Shown here: positions 16,753 through 26,300 of the stretch, piece after piece | Position numbering within the stretch: the stretch's first letter is position 1 | Layout: every line of letters starts with the position of its first letter | Origin: an uncultured Bacteroidota bacterium | Lineage (GTDB): Bacteria; Bacteroidota; Bacteroidia; Bacteroidales; 4484-276 | Reading direction: 5' to 3' | Length of the DNA stretch: 38,353 nucleotides | Assembly (NCBI GenBank): GCA_903944895.1 | Contig: CAJATL010000161.1 | Span: 1 to 38,353 of the forward strand | Made by a program: the position numbers and the translations under genes | The notes under the pieces: model-generated | Seen by the model: only the letters and a program-made list of their open reading frames with translations | What the model was told of the DNA's origin: nothing | The model's database searches: none

Positions 16753-17172
16753 TCAGATCGTCTCGATTTTAAATTCAAAAACTGTTTGCAATTTTCTGCG
16801 CAGTAAGTACAAAATAACATAATAAGGTAAAAGAACTGCTATTGCCAGCAAACCTGAAAAACCTTCATTATCTGTGGCTTTAACTGCAATTATCAATGTT
16901 GCCAGCATGATGAAGAACGGCACAAAATAACCCCATAAAACAGCTTTTACACCCATTTTAGGACTCATCGTCACAAAAACAGCCTCGCCTGGTTTATGTT
17001 CATTAGTAGCGGTGTTTTTAACTTCAATTATTTTTTCCTTTTCACCGGCAACGCTGCATAAACCCTTCGAATGACAGGCCTCACAAGCTGATTGTGCAAT
17101 GATGGCAACCGAAATAGTTTCGGGTGTGACTGCTTTGATAATTCCGTGATGGCTGATTTTTTCGGCTTGCAT
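16753..17172 (-). CDS. RseC-like protein (SoxR-reducing system family)
   Basis: The protein has three cysteines in C-x2-C-x5-C (SACEACHSKGLC), then a short beta domain, two membrane helices (GYFVPFFIMLATLIIAV and LLAIAVLLPYYVILYLL) and a basic tail, the standard RseC/PF04246 layout. RseC proteins are tied to electron transfer with Rnf-type complexes and SoxR reduction. An ATG at 17172 starts a 139-residue product; a TTG five codons earlier (17187) abuts the SDR stop but is less likely. No rnf genes are visible nearby, so its partner lies elsewhere. Confidence 0.87.
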   Translation of the reverse strand: MQAEKISHHGIIKAVTPETISVAIIAQSACEACHSKGLCSVAGEKEKIIEVKNTATNEHKPGEAVFVTMSPKMGVKAVLWGYFVPFFIMLATLIIAVKATDNEGFSGLLAIAVLLPYYVILYLLRRKLQTVFEFKIETI

Positions 17173-17187
17173 GATTCCAAAAGGCAA

Positions 17188-17901
17188 TTAAGGTGTAGAT
17201 AACGAAACCGGTAAAATTTTACCATTAAAAAAATGATGGCCGGTCAGCGCAAAGTTTGCAACAAAAGGGGCCATATCTTCGGGTCTTAAAGGAGCGGTGT
17301 AACCGGGAAAAGCCTGGGCAAGCATCTCGGTTTGAACGGCGCCGTAAGCCAGGCAATTGACACTTATCTTACGATCTTTGAATTCCTCGGCCATGACCTC
17401 CGAAAGTACAGCAACAGCAGCTTTTGATGCGCTGTATAACGAAAGTCCAGGAAACTTGGAAGTTCCCTGCAAACCACCCATGCTGCTGATGTTGACAATA
17501 TGAGCCGGTCTGTTAAAATAAGCAAGCAACGCACGGGTGAGCTTGAAAACTGATTTCACGTTAACCGAAAAGATTTCATCGAAATCATCATCCGAAAACT
17601 CCGAAAACTCTTTTTTGATCAGTGTTCCGGCGTTATTTACCAAAACATCAATCACATCAAAATGGCGTAAAACCGATGGGAGTAGTTCAAAAGAATAGGA
17701 TGCTGACGACAAGTCAAAACAAACCGGAAAAACCCTGGCGTTAGGGTTGAGGAGCAGGCACTCATTTTTGAGTATTTCCAATTTAGCTGCATCTCTCGAA
17801 ATGGCAACAACCTGATGATTGCCGCTTTCGCAGATTTTTTTTACCAAAGCATGACCAATTCCACGGCTGGTTCCGGATATTATGATGTTCATCGTGAGCA
17901 T
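17188..17901 (-). CDS. Short-chain dehydrogenase/reductase
   Basis: This 237-residue Rossmann-fold enzyme has the SDR motifs: the cofactor loop GTSRGIG near residue 10-16, VNNAG at about 88-92, the catalytic Ser at about 139 (NISSMGG), and Tyr156-x3-Lys160 (YSASK). Such enzymes oxidise or reduce alcohol/carbonyl groups with NAD(P). The substrate cannot be told from sequence. An ATG at 17892 (MNIIISG) would also be a good start. The gene lies 96 bp after the FHA gene, and next to rseC. Confidence 0.92.
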   Translation of the reverse strand: MLTMNIIISGTSRGIGHALVKKICESGNHQVVAISRDAAKLEILKNECLLLNPNARVFPVCFDLSSASYSFELLPSVLRHFDVIDVLVNNAGTLIKKEFSEFSDDDFDEIFSVNVKSVFKLTRALLAYFNRPAHIVNISSMGGLQGTSKFPGLSLYSASKAAVAVLSEVMAEEFKDRKISVNCLAYGAVQTEMLAQAFPGYTAPLRPEDMAPFVANFALTGHHFFNGKILPVSLSTP

Positions 17902-17997
17902 GCAAAAACGATTTGCAAAATATTTTTGATTTAATGTTCGTGTACTAATTTCAACAAAAGACTGCTTAAACGGTAAAAGGTTTCCTGCTTCGGCGTT

Positions 17998-18630
17998 TTA
18001 ATCTTCCAAAACTTCAACCTGCCCGTATGATCCGCAGGCGTCGCAGATGAGCAGGTTCATAGTGTGGATTTTACCGCAGGCCCGGCACTTAAACTTTTTC
18101 ATTTTTATTTCTTCAAGTGACTCCTGGTCTGGCTTTTCTTCTTCAGCATCAACAGTTTTAAATTTCAACTGAACCATGAAAGGTTCTCTTCCGAGATAAA
18201 TTACCTCGTTATCTTTAATTTTTTCCTGGATATGTTTGTGACAGTCACGCTTGCTTTGACCGATAAATGTGCCGTTGAGGGAGTTAAGATCGGTGAGTAC
18301 GTAATTTCCATCCAGATACTCGATTTTGCAATGCTCGCGGCTGATCTGTGGGATCTTTGAAAAAACATCGGCACCTACACTTTGGCGACCTAAGACAATA
18401 ATTTCGGCATGTGGAATATCAATCCAGGCATTTGTTTTTTCATAAATTAAAATGAGGCCATCGAGGCGTTTTACCTTGTGGGACTCGATTTCGATGTTGA
18501 ATTTTTCATCCGAATCCCTGGCTTCGAGATGACTGATGGGTGAATTACACAATTTGCACACCGCCGGCTTTGTATCCGGAGCATCAAATTCGTTGTCTTC
18601 AAAGCAATAATCGCAGGTAATTTTGTACAT
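17998..18630 (-). CDS. FHA-domain protein with N- and C-terminal zinc ribbons
   Basis: The 210-residue protein has an N-terminal zinc ribbon (C6-x2-C9 and C25-x2-C28), a central FHA domain over about 75-150, and a C-terminal ribbon (C182-x2-C185 and C196-x2-C199). The FHA phosphothreonine-binding residues are present: Gly81-Arg82, Ser97-Arg-Glu-His100, and Asn116-Ser-Leu-Asn-Gly120. It should read phosphothreonine marks, most likely those made by the kinase in the same cluster. It starts 2 bp after the radical-SAM stop and is the last gene of the cluster. Cytoplasmic; no signal or membrane segment. Confidence 0.93.
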   Translation of the reverse strand: MYKITCDYCFEDNEFDAPDTKPAVCKLCNSPISHLEARDSDEKFNIEIESHKVKRLDGLILIYEKTNAWIDIPHAEIIVLGRQSVGADVFSKIPQISREHCKIEYLDGNYVLTDLNSLNGTFIGQSKRDCHKHIQEKIKDNEVIYLGREPFMVQLKFKTVDAEEEKPDQESLEEIKMKKFKCRACGKIHTMNLLICDACGSYGQVEVLED

Positions 18631-18632
18631 CT

Positions 18633-19247
18633 TTACAAGTCAAGCTTTATTCCTGAATCTTTTAAATATCCGATCAAACTATTCATATCGTCCTTTTTAG
18701 GCACTCCGGCCATAAAAATCTGGTTCGCTTTGGTGACATTAAGCGACCATTTTCCATTAAAAAACTGATTGTTGTCCTTTACACTTTTCCCGCCTTCAAA
18801 AGTATAGAAATTCTGATTAGATGAACCGCGAATGTTGTCGCTGACGGCGAAATCCCTTTCAAAACGTCCATCAATCAGGTAATCCAGCGAATTCATGAAT
18901 AATTTGTCGGGGAATTTTTTGGTCAATTCTTCCAGGGTAAAACCCGAATAAACCAAAATATTGAGGATTGATTTCATTTTTATAAAACTTCCGAAAGCCA
19001 CGAGCGCATTGTACTGCTCAAAAGGCTCGCCACCGGTGATGGTGATGCCGTCGAAATGGTTTTTTATGGTAAGAATCGAGGAGGCAAGTGAGGCAATCTC
19101 GATGTTTTTGCCACCATTTTCGGTCCAGAGTTCAGGATTAATGCATCCTTTGCAAGCCAGGCTGCAGCCCTGAACCCAGATGGCCAGCCGCTTTCCGGGG
19201 CCAAGATTATAAACCGGAAACTGAATCCTGTTTATTTTCCAATACAT
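18633..19247 (-). CDS. Small radical-SAM protein (NrdG-like 4Fe-4S activase type)
   Basis: This 204-residue protein has the radical-SAM motif C28-x3-C32-x2-C35 (GCSLACKGC) and the SAM-binding GGEPF at about 72-76. The compact size and the WVQGCSLACKGCINPELW segment put it with the NrdG/PFL-activase-like group, which makes a 5'-deoxyadenosyl radical. No glycyl radical enzyme is encoded here, so the target is unknown. It overlaps the AAA+ gene by 16 bp and is followed at 2 bp by the FHA gene, so it is translationally coupled in the signalling cluster. Confidence 0.9.
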   Translation of the reverse strand: MYWKINRIQFPVYNLGPGKRLAIWVQGCSLACKGCINPELWTENGGKNIEIASLASSILTIKNHFDGITITGGEPFEQYNALVAFGSFIKMKSILNILVYSGFTLEELTKKFPDKLFMNSLDYLIDGRFERDFAVSDNIRGSSNQNFYTFEGGKSVKDNNQFFNGKWSLNVTKANQIFMAGVPKKDDMNSLIGYLKDSGIKLDL

Positions 19248-21130
19248 TCGAACTTCACTTTGTTTTCGTCATCTTCGGCAACCACAACCCTGAAATTAAG
19301 GTTTTCGGAGGTATTTTGCTCGTACATAAAATTTGCGATGCCGTTTTTGATGTAGGTTTCAACCCGGTTGTTGATGCCACGGCCTCCGTTGTTGAGGTTG
19401 TTGAGAATATAATATTGTCTGAACTTTTCGACAAACTGCTCGTCAAATTCAAAATTGCAATTTTTCTGTTTCAACAGATTTTTCCTGATCATGTTGAGGC
19501 TTTTCAGCAAAATCATTTTATCGATGTCGGGCCTGATGAAATCGAAAACCACAAAGTTGTCACCAAAACGATTGAGGATTTCGGGGCGGTTGAGTTTGGT
19601 GTTAAAGAAATTCTGAATTTCAGACATGATATTTTTGGAAGTCACCTCATAGCTGTCACTGTAATTGATGTTTGGAATCCGCCGTCCGTGCTCATCTTCG
19701 GTGTAAACGCCGAGGTTGCTGGTGAAAATAATGAGTGTTTCGGTAAAATACACCGTTTCACCTTTCCCGTCGGTAAGCCGGCCATCGTCGAGAATCTGGA
19801 GAAATTTATCGAAAATTACGGGATGAGCCTTTTCGATCTCATCAAAAAGCACTATCGAAAAAGGTTTGGCGCTTACCTGGCCCGTTAACTGTCCACCTTC
19901 CTGATAACCCACATAGCCGGGTGGCGATCCGATAAGTTTGGTGTCGGAGTTTGAATCGTTATACTCGCTCATGTCGAACCTCAAAATGGCATCTTCATCA
20001 TTAAAAATGAGTTCGGCAAGCGATTTTGCAAGCTCGGTTTTTCCAACTCCGGTTGGACCGGCAAAAAACATCACCCCTTTGGGTTTATTTTTGGTGTTTT
20101 TAACATCAATCGAATGAAGCCCCAGCTTAGCGCGGCGAATGATCTCGACGCTTTTTCTGATGGCCGGGTCCTGCCCCATCACCCGCTTTTTGAGTTCATT
20201 TCCGGCATTTTCGATTTTGGATTTTTCGAGGTCTTCCCAGAAATTTTCGCGGGTTCCATATTTAAACAGATCGATGATTTGCTGAATGTTGTTGATGTGG
20301 ATTTTTTCCTGTTGCGAAATGGTGATCAGGTTTTCGAGTTCCTGATTGGCCAGGCCATCCGTAAGATCGGCAAAAATGCTAATGATTTCCTCAAAATTCA
20401 CAGCTTCGCCTTCGTGGTAAAAACGCTGGGCCTGAACCCTAAAAAAGCGGTTTCGTTCTTCCTTATTGGGTTTTTTGATTTCGATGCCTTTGGTGAGCGG
20501 ATTCTCAAGCAAAATCCAGCTTGGGATGTCGTTGAGTTTGTCGCACAGGAAGATCAGGATGTTGCGCATTCCGCCCTTTTCAGGAAAAAGCCGTGCGTCC
20601 TGGGCCGACTTGAGCAATTTGAGGAAAATCACCCGCTCATCTTCGTTCAGGCTGTTGGGATCGCCCGAAAACCGGGAGCTGTAATTGATGATTCCAGCCG
20701 AAACCTTCTTGTTGTTCGACATCAGCAACCTGAAAAACGACAAGGCGTCCGAGAGTTTTTTCTCGACATTTCCGATCTTTTTCGAATCGAGAAAAGATTT
20801 TGCATGAGGTACGTTATCGATTAAATAGCTGATAATATTGTCACGATTGAGGTCAGTGACCGGGTCGGATGAAATATCAAGGCCATCGATGATGTCGTAA
20901 TAGGCGATTATTTCGAAGCCTTCATTTTTAAGATAAAGCTTCAGCAAAAGCTGGATGTCGTTAAACCGCGCCCATTGGAAGTCGTGCTGGTTTGATGCAT
21001 CTTTATAATTCACCGGAAAATAGTAACAATCGTAAACATTTCCGTAAAGGTAAAACTGCGATTTGAGCGATTGAAACCGTTTAAACTCCTGCATCCATCC
21101 CGGAAAAAACTTTCTGTCGGAATCTGACAT
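19232..21130 (-). CDS. ClpB-like AAA+ ATPase, first AAA domain degenerate
   Basis: The 632-residue protein has two parts. Residues about 1-300 resemble an AAA domain without a Walker A motif (the WILLENP-x-KGIEIKKPNKEERNRFF segment looks like an AAA sensor/lid region). The second part is a Clp/Hsp100 D2 ATPase: Walker A GPTGVGKT at 358-365, pore loop GYVG at 405-408, Walker B VLFDE at 427-431, sensor TSNLG, and arginine finger region RPEILNRFGD. It should be a hexameric unfoldase. The usual ClpB N-domain and coiled-coil M-domain are not apparent. It lies between a methyltransferase gene and the radical-SAM gene, which it overlaps. Confidence 0.9.
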   Translation of the reverse strand: MSDSDRKFFPGWMQEFKRFQSLKSQFYLYGNVYDCYYFPVNYKDASNQHDFQWARFNDIQLLLKLYLKNEGFEIIAYYDIIDGLDISSDPVTDLNRDNIISYLIDNVPHAKSFLDSKKIGNVEKKLSDALSFFRLLMSNNKKVSAGIINYSSRFSGDPNSLNEDERVIFLKLLKSAQDARLFPEKGGMRNILIFLCDKLNDIPSWILLENPLTKGIEIKKPNKEERNRFFRVQAQRFYHEGEAVNFEEIISIFADLTDGLANQELENLITISQQEKIHINNIQQIIDLFKYGTRENFWEDLEKSKIENAGNELKKRVMGQDPAIRKSVEIIRRAKLGLHSIDVKNTKNKPKGVMFFAGPTGVGKTELAKSLAELIFNDEDAILRFDMSEYNDSNSDTKLIGSPPGYVGYQEGGQLTGQVSAKPFSIVLFDEIEKAHPVIFDKFLQILDDGRLTDGKGETVYFTETLIIFTSNLGVYTEDEHGRRIPNINYSDSYEVTSKNIMSEIQNFFNTKLNRPEILNRFGDNFVVFDFIRPDIDKMILLKSLNMIRKNLLKQKNCNFEFDEQFVEKFRQYYILNNLNNGGRGINNRVETYIKNGIANFMYEQNTSENLNFRVVVAEDDENKVKFECIGK

Positions 21131-21252
21131 ATTGTGATATTTTAAAATTCATAAAAAAACTGCCCCCGACTTGCCAATTTCGATGAAGGCGTCCAAAATT
21201 AAAGAAATCGCCGCAATCACAAAAAATAAAGCTATCGAAAAGTGGTGAATGA

Positions 21253-21831
21253 TTACCGGAGTTTAAAAACTACGCTCCTGCTCATCCAGATTTTGGGATG
21301 ACCAACAGGTTTTAATCCTGCATTCAGAGCGATATTAACTTCCTTTTGAAAGGCTTTGAGGGGCACATGAAACCGTGGCTCAACAATCATATAAAAGCTT
21401 TCAGGCTTCATCATGGCGTGGATTTCGGTTATGAAATGCTCTTTATCGTCAACCTCATGAAGCATCCAGAAATTCAGGATAAAATCAAATTTTGCGCTTA
21501 AGCCGATGCTTTGAATTGTCGATTGATGAACGGAGATGGTTCTTTCCAAAGGTTTACCCTTAATTTTCCTGGTAAGCATATCCAACCCTGATTCCTGAAT
21601 GTCGCAGGCAACGACCTTGCCACTTTCGCCAACAATTTTTGCTAATCCAACCGAGAAAAAACCAGGTCCGCATCCGATGTCAGCAGCCGACTGACCGGCT
21701 TTAAGGTAAGGCGAAAACATTTTGTTGGCATCGTGAATATATTTTCGGAGGCCAATATCCAACGTTGAGTAAAATTCTGACGGACAAACGTGTTTATCCA
21801 TCAACAACAGCTTTCTGATTATCTTTTTCAT
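21253..21831 (-). CDS. Class I SAM-dependent methyltransferase
   Basis: This 192-residue protein has the class I Rossmann methyltransferase core. Motif I is DIGCGPGFFSVGLA at about 51-64, followed by acidic motif II (VVACDIQ) and NFWMLHEVDD as motif IV. Methyl donor is S-adenosylmethionine; the acceptor is unknown. The N-terminal MDKHVCPSEFYSTLD contains a lone Cys. It starts 10 bp after the coiled-coil gene. The following gap of 121 bp to the AAA+ gene shows no clear terminator, so co-transcription is plausible. Confidence 0.88.
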   Translation of the reverse strand: MKKIIRKLLLMDKHVCPSEFYSTLDIGLRKYIHDANKMFSPYLKAGQSAADIGCGPGFFSVGLAKIVGESGKVVACDIQESGLDMLTRKIKGKPLERTISVHQSTIQSIGLSAKFDFILNFWMLHEVDDKEHFITEIHAMMKPESFYMIVEPRFHVPLKAFQKEVNIALNAGLKPVGHPKIWMSRSVVFKLR

Positions 21832-21841
21832 TGATTAAATT

Positions 21842-23383
21842 CTATTCCAAAAATCGTTGATTATTTAAAGTGTTCTTTTTTCCCTTTTTTGAAACTGATT
21901 TTTTAACCCAGGCTTTAAACTTTGGAGGAATCTGAACGAGCGCCTTTTCGGAGGATGAAATCTCATGTTTGAGGTCAATATTCAACCCTTCTGATTTCAG
22001 ATGTCCGAGCATTTTTTTAAACTCCGTGCAGGTTTCGTCCATTTCGGCAAGCCTTGTTTCCTTCTGTTCATGGGTCAGCTCGTTGCGGTTTTCAGGAATC
22101 AGAAAATTATATAACATTTTGCCTTCGTTGTCAAACCGAACATTGATGAAATTTTCCTGGTTGGGCACAGCGAGCAAAAACACATCATCCTTTTCAAAAT
22201 CAATCACCTCCATGTCGGTCATTACTTCATAGTTCAAATCCCTTAAACCCGCAATGGTCCGGGCTTTGATGTATTTAATTTCTTCTTCGTGCACCAGCCG
22301 CTCCTTGCGTGCAATTTTATCGTTTTCGATCAGGTTATTTAAAGCCGAAGCCAAATTATCGCAATATTCCTTTTTCAGGCGGTCGTGCTCCAGAAAACTG
22401 AGGATTTTTGTTTCGAGTTCTGCCGATTTTTCCAACATATTATTTTCAAAATGATGCGCTTTTAACTGGTTTAAAACGTGCATCAAAATAACCCGATACG
22501 CTTCCTGGGACTGAGCGTTCCTGATTTCGCCAATAAATTCGGTAAAAAAATAACTTTCCGAAATTTTATGCTTTTGAAGTAAGTCTGCAAATTTCGATTG
22601 AAAATGCTGGGCTAGTTTTGGGTCAGAAATTCCGTTTAACAGTTCTCTGATTTTAGTTAGGATTTCCTCGCTGCTTTCAGTTTTACCAACCGATGCAGCA
22701 TGGTGGTCGTCCTTGCCGGAAACCAAAAAAACTTTACCCCTGCCAACCAAAGCCTCGTTTTCCGAAAATTGCGTGCTGATTAACGAATTCAGTTGCTTTT
22801 TGCTTTGCTCGAAACTATTTTCAATTTGGGTTTTGATCAAATCAGCTTTTAGCCTGAAATCTTCAGAAAAAGGTGGCAAAGCAAAATCAAACCGTATTTT
22901 GGCCGCGTGTTCAGCCAATTCGTTGTATTTGGAAGCTTCTGGAATGTTTTGCCTGATGTGATTCAGAAATTGCTTTTTGATGGTTTCGAAATTTCCGTCA
23001 AATTCCTTTACCTTGATTTCCAGTTCAAGATAAACCTGATAACTCGTTTCGAGGCTTTTAAAACGGGCCAGTTCATCATCGAACTCAATTTTCAAAACCT
23101 CCATTTTTTGACTTGTTTCCGAAAATTGATTGTAAAATTCGTTAAACTGGCTTTGATTTAAAGTTTCCAGGTTTGAAGGCCTAAAAATTTCCAGCAGCCC
23201 TTCCATAGTTTTTTGCCCGTTTTCGATAAAGGCTTCATTTTCATAACGTATCCCTCGCAAATCGTCGGTTAGTTTTTTTTCTTTAAGCTCAGCCATCAAC
23301 ATTTCCAGCTCACACCGAAGTTCAAAAATCTGTCGGAGGTGCTTATCAAAAACGCGCACTGAATAGCTTTTGGGTCCACTCAT
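21842..23383 (-). CDS. Coiled-coil protein of unknown function
   Basis: I do not recognise a known domain in this 513-residue protein. It starts MSGPKSYSVRVFDKHLRQIF; extensive heptad-like charged and hydrophobic helices run over about 15-190 and 270-390 (for example LELEIKVKEFDGNFETIKKQF). A more globular part around 390-450 contains short strands (VFLLAVPNQENFINVRFDN). No signal or membrane helix is visible. The ATG follows the kinase stop directly (TAA-ATG), so translational coupling is likely. It may be a scaffold or kinase substrate of the cluster; this is a guess from position. Confidence 0.8.
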   Translation of the reverse strand: MSGPKSYSVRVFDKHLRQIFELRCELEMLMAELKEKKLTDDLRGIRYENEAFIENGQKTMEGLLEIFRPSNLETLNQSQFNEFYNQFSETSQKMEVLKIEFDDELARFKSLETSYQVYLELEIKVKEFDGNFETIKKQFLNHIRQNIPEASKYNELAEHAAKIRFDFALPPFSEDFRLKADLIKTQIENSFEQSKKQLNSLISTQFSENEALVGRGKVFLVSGKDDHHAASVGKTESSEEILTKIRELLNGISDPKLAQHFQSKFADLLQKHKISESYFFTEFIGEIRNAQSQEAYRVILMHVLNQLKAHHFENNMLEKSAELETKILSFLEHDRLKKEYCDNLASALNNLIENDKIARKERLVHEEEIKYIKARTIAGLRDLNYEVMTDMEVIDFEKDDVFLLAVPNQENFINVRFDNEGKMLYNFLIPENRNELTHEQKETRLAEMDETCTEFKKMLGHLKSEGLNIDLKHEISSSEKALVQIPPKFKAWVKKSVSKKGKKNTLNNQRFLE

Positions 23384-26300
23384 TTAATCGGTAATTTTCG
23401 GTTGAATTTTAAACGCCACCGCCATTTCAGTCTTTTCCTCATGAATATGTCCGATGTTCATCATTCCCTGTTTTCGGTCATTTACGCCAGCTTTTGGTTG
23501 ATTTTGCATGATAATCGTAAAATAACCAATCACGAGGTAAATAAAAATTGAAATGAACAAGGGCAAAAGCCTGAATTTTTTATAGGTCTGGAAAAATGCA
23601 ATCACAATTTTGATGAGAAGCCGGGTAAGTAAAAACAGGTAAAGAAAAATGGCAAATTTCTCGGATGAGAGCACAATGCCAGCCTTTTTTCCAAAGACAA
23701 AAATTTCGCTAAAGAACTGATCAATTAAAAAATAGACGCCAATAAAAATGAGCGGGCCAAAAATGAAAAATAGCATCAGGCTGTTTAGAAGTGAGCCGTG
23801 GTAGTCAAAAAATGAATTGAACATGGATTTTTCCTTTCGGAAACTTAATATCGGCAAAAGCAACAAAATGCCGGTGAGCAGATTAAGCGAGTAACCTGCA
23901 AACAGCACTATTGAATAGTATGAGCGGGCCATCCGCACCGAAACCATATTGATTGAAGGTGAAATGCTATACATCACTTCTTTAAAAACTGAGTGATCCA
24001 ACAAATAATTGGCAGTAAAAAAAATCATCCCAAAAACAGGAAAAAGATAAAGCAAGTAGTTGGGAATGAACGTGTAACTATTGAAATACTCGAGCTGCTT
24101 CTTATTGGCAAGAACTTGTTTAAATGATTCGGATGATCGTCCGGCCAATGCTTTACGTGGGATATGATGTTTCGATAAAACCTGGCTTACAAACCGCTCG
24201 TAAAGCGAATCGTCATTGGCAAACTGGCCTTTTTTTATCACCACGTTGTCAGGTTTTGAAGCACTTAACGTTTCACTGCTTTTAATTCCTTTGGACTCGA
24301 AATAATCGCCTGCCAAAATGGTATAATCATAATCAACAGTTGCTTCGCCAACCACCGGGATATCAAAAACAATATTTTTAACCCTGGTTTCGATGGTTGC
24401 GTGACTCCTGAAAACTTTAAGCAGAAAATCCTGCAAAGCCAGCCCATGATAAGCATTGAGATTATGATAGGTGAAAAATGCATCAAGTTCGATGGAGCAG
24501 ATTTTCTGATTATATAATTCGGGGTTTGCCACAAAATACAAGGCCACCTCTTCGACAGTGTTCAACGATTTCAGATTATCGGCACGAAACGAACGGCCCG
24601 GTATAAACTGGTAGAACAGGTCGATTATATTTTCGTCGGAAAGTTGTTTGTAATAATTTGCACGCAATGTTGCAAAATCACCTGTTGCAGTTCTTATCGC
24701 TTTGGAAATTTTATCAAAAACAGGGCTAACTGTCGATTTAAAGGCAATACGGTCGTGCAGTCCAATTTGAAGCATCACAAATTCGAACTCAAAAAACTTC
24801 ATCAAAACTTCATTAAATGAAGCTACTTTCCATAGGTCATCGAGAGCTGTAAAAAAATCTCTGACTTTATTATTAAAATTTCCCTTCTGATAAAGAAAAA
24901 TCTGCTCGTCGCCAACTTCCAATGGTTTCTCGAAATCGAGCAGGCGCAAAAGAACAACCCTCAAAATATCGAAGCCTGCTGATTGATAAAAACGAAATAG
25001 TTCATAAAGAAAATCCAGGCTTTGCCGGCTCTCTAAATGCCCGTTAAGCACGCTTGCAAGTAATTCGATATCATCTTTACCTTTAAACAAAAAATGAAGA
25101 CAAGTATCGCTTCTGGTAACAAACGTAACCAATTGTTCCTTTGAACATTGCTGTAAATAACCCTTTCGCTCAAGGAGCATAAAAGCATCATCGTAGCTCC
25201 GTGGATTACTCTCAAAATAGGCGCAAACATGATCCAGAGAACCGTATTGGTTTCGATTTATATCCTTTAAACCTCTGCTTTGATTAAAAGCATAGAAGAT
25301 GTTGATCAGGTGCTCATTACGTAATTCTACAAAAAGCCCGGCAATAAATTCTGAAAAGTCAGGCTGATAATCGGTGCCAATAATTCGGGTAATTTTCAGA
25401 AAGGCTTCATCGATAATTTGTTTTACTGGCTCTGGGGATTTTACTCGAAGCTGCCGGACAGCAAATTCAAATTGGAAAAAATAGAAACGCAAAGTTGCAA
25501 AATCTGTCATTTTCCACCGATCATCAAGCATCGCAATAAACTGATTGATGTCTTCGGCTAATTTCTGAATATTGTTAAAATCAAATTTTACCAGGCCAAT
25601 GCTGACGGTGCGCAAGGGTGCAAAATAAAAGAGGATAGCTTCGCGAACATAATCGATCCCATAAAATTTTTTGTAGTAGGAGATCATCTTATCAAAAAGG
25701 CGGCGGTTTTCGTCGCCCTGCAACTGCGAAACCCACGTCAATAATATGCTGTAGCCTTCTTTATCCTCGATCAGTGCTTCATAAAAAGGATTTCCTGCTT
25801 CGATAAAATCGACAACTTCCTTGCTGGACCTGAGGATAGAATCACCAATTCTGATAAAATTCCGGTTTCCGTAAGCTGCATAATTTACGCTTACGGCGCG
25901 CCCCAACAGCCAGTTTGTGACTTCCTCCTCCCCCCAGCGGTTGTTGTAATCCTGAAGGGTGAGGCCTTCGATGAGTTGGTTGAGGTGTTGATATTTTTCT
26001 TCAAAATCGATAATCTGAACCCCTTTTGTGCGGCGTTCAAATATCCGGCGAAGGTTTTTCCGGGTGACGTTTTCGGGGTAAAGCAGGTGCAACACGATCA
26101 TTCCGAGGCTGTAATAATCATTCTTTTCCGAAACGATACCAAAAGCCTGTTCGGGAGCAAGGTAAAACTCTGTTCCTTTGGTAATGGTGGTGTGACTGAG
26201 TTCTTTTTCGGAGGACTTTTCGAAGGATTTTGCTGAGCCATAATCGCCTATGACAACCTGGGTCTGGGCTTTATCTAAAAAATAAACATTCTGAGGTTTG

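Noticed and set aside
20114-20824. 236-residue plus-strand reading frame
   Set aside because: Antisense shadow of the AAA+ gene; no family features.
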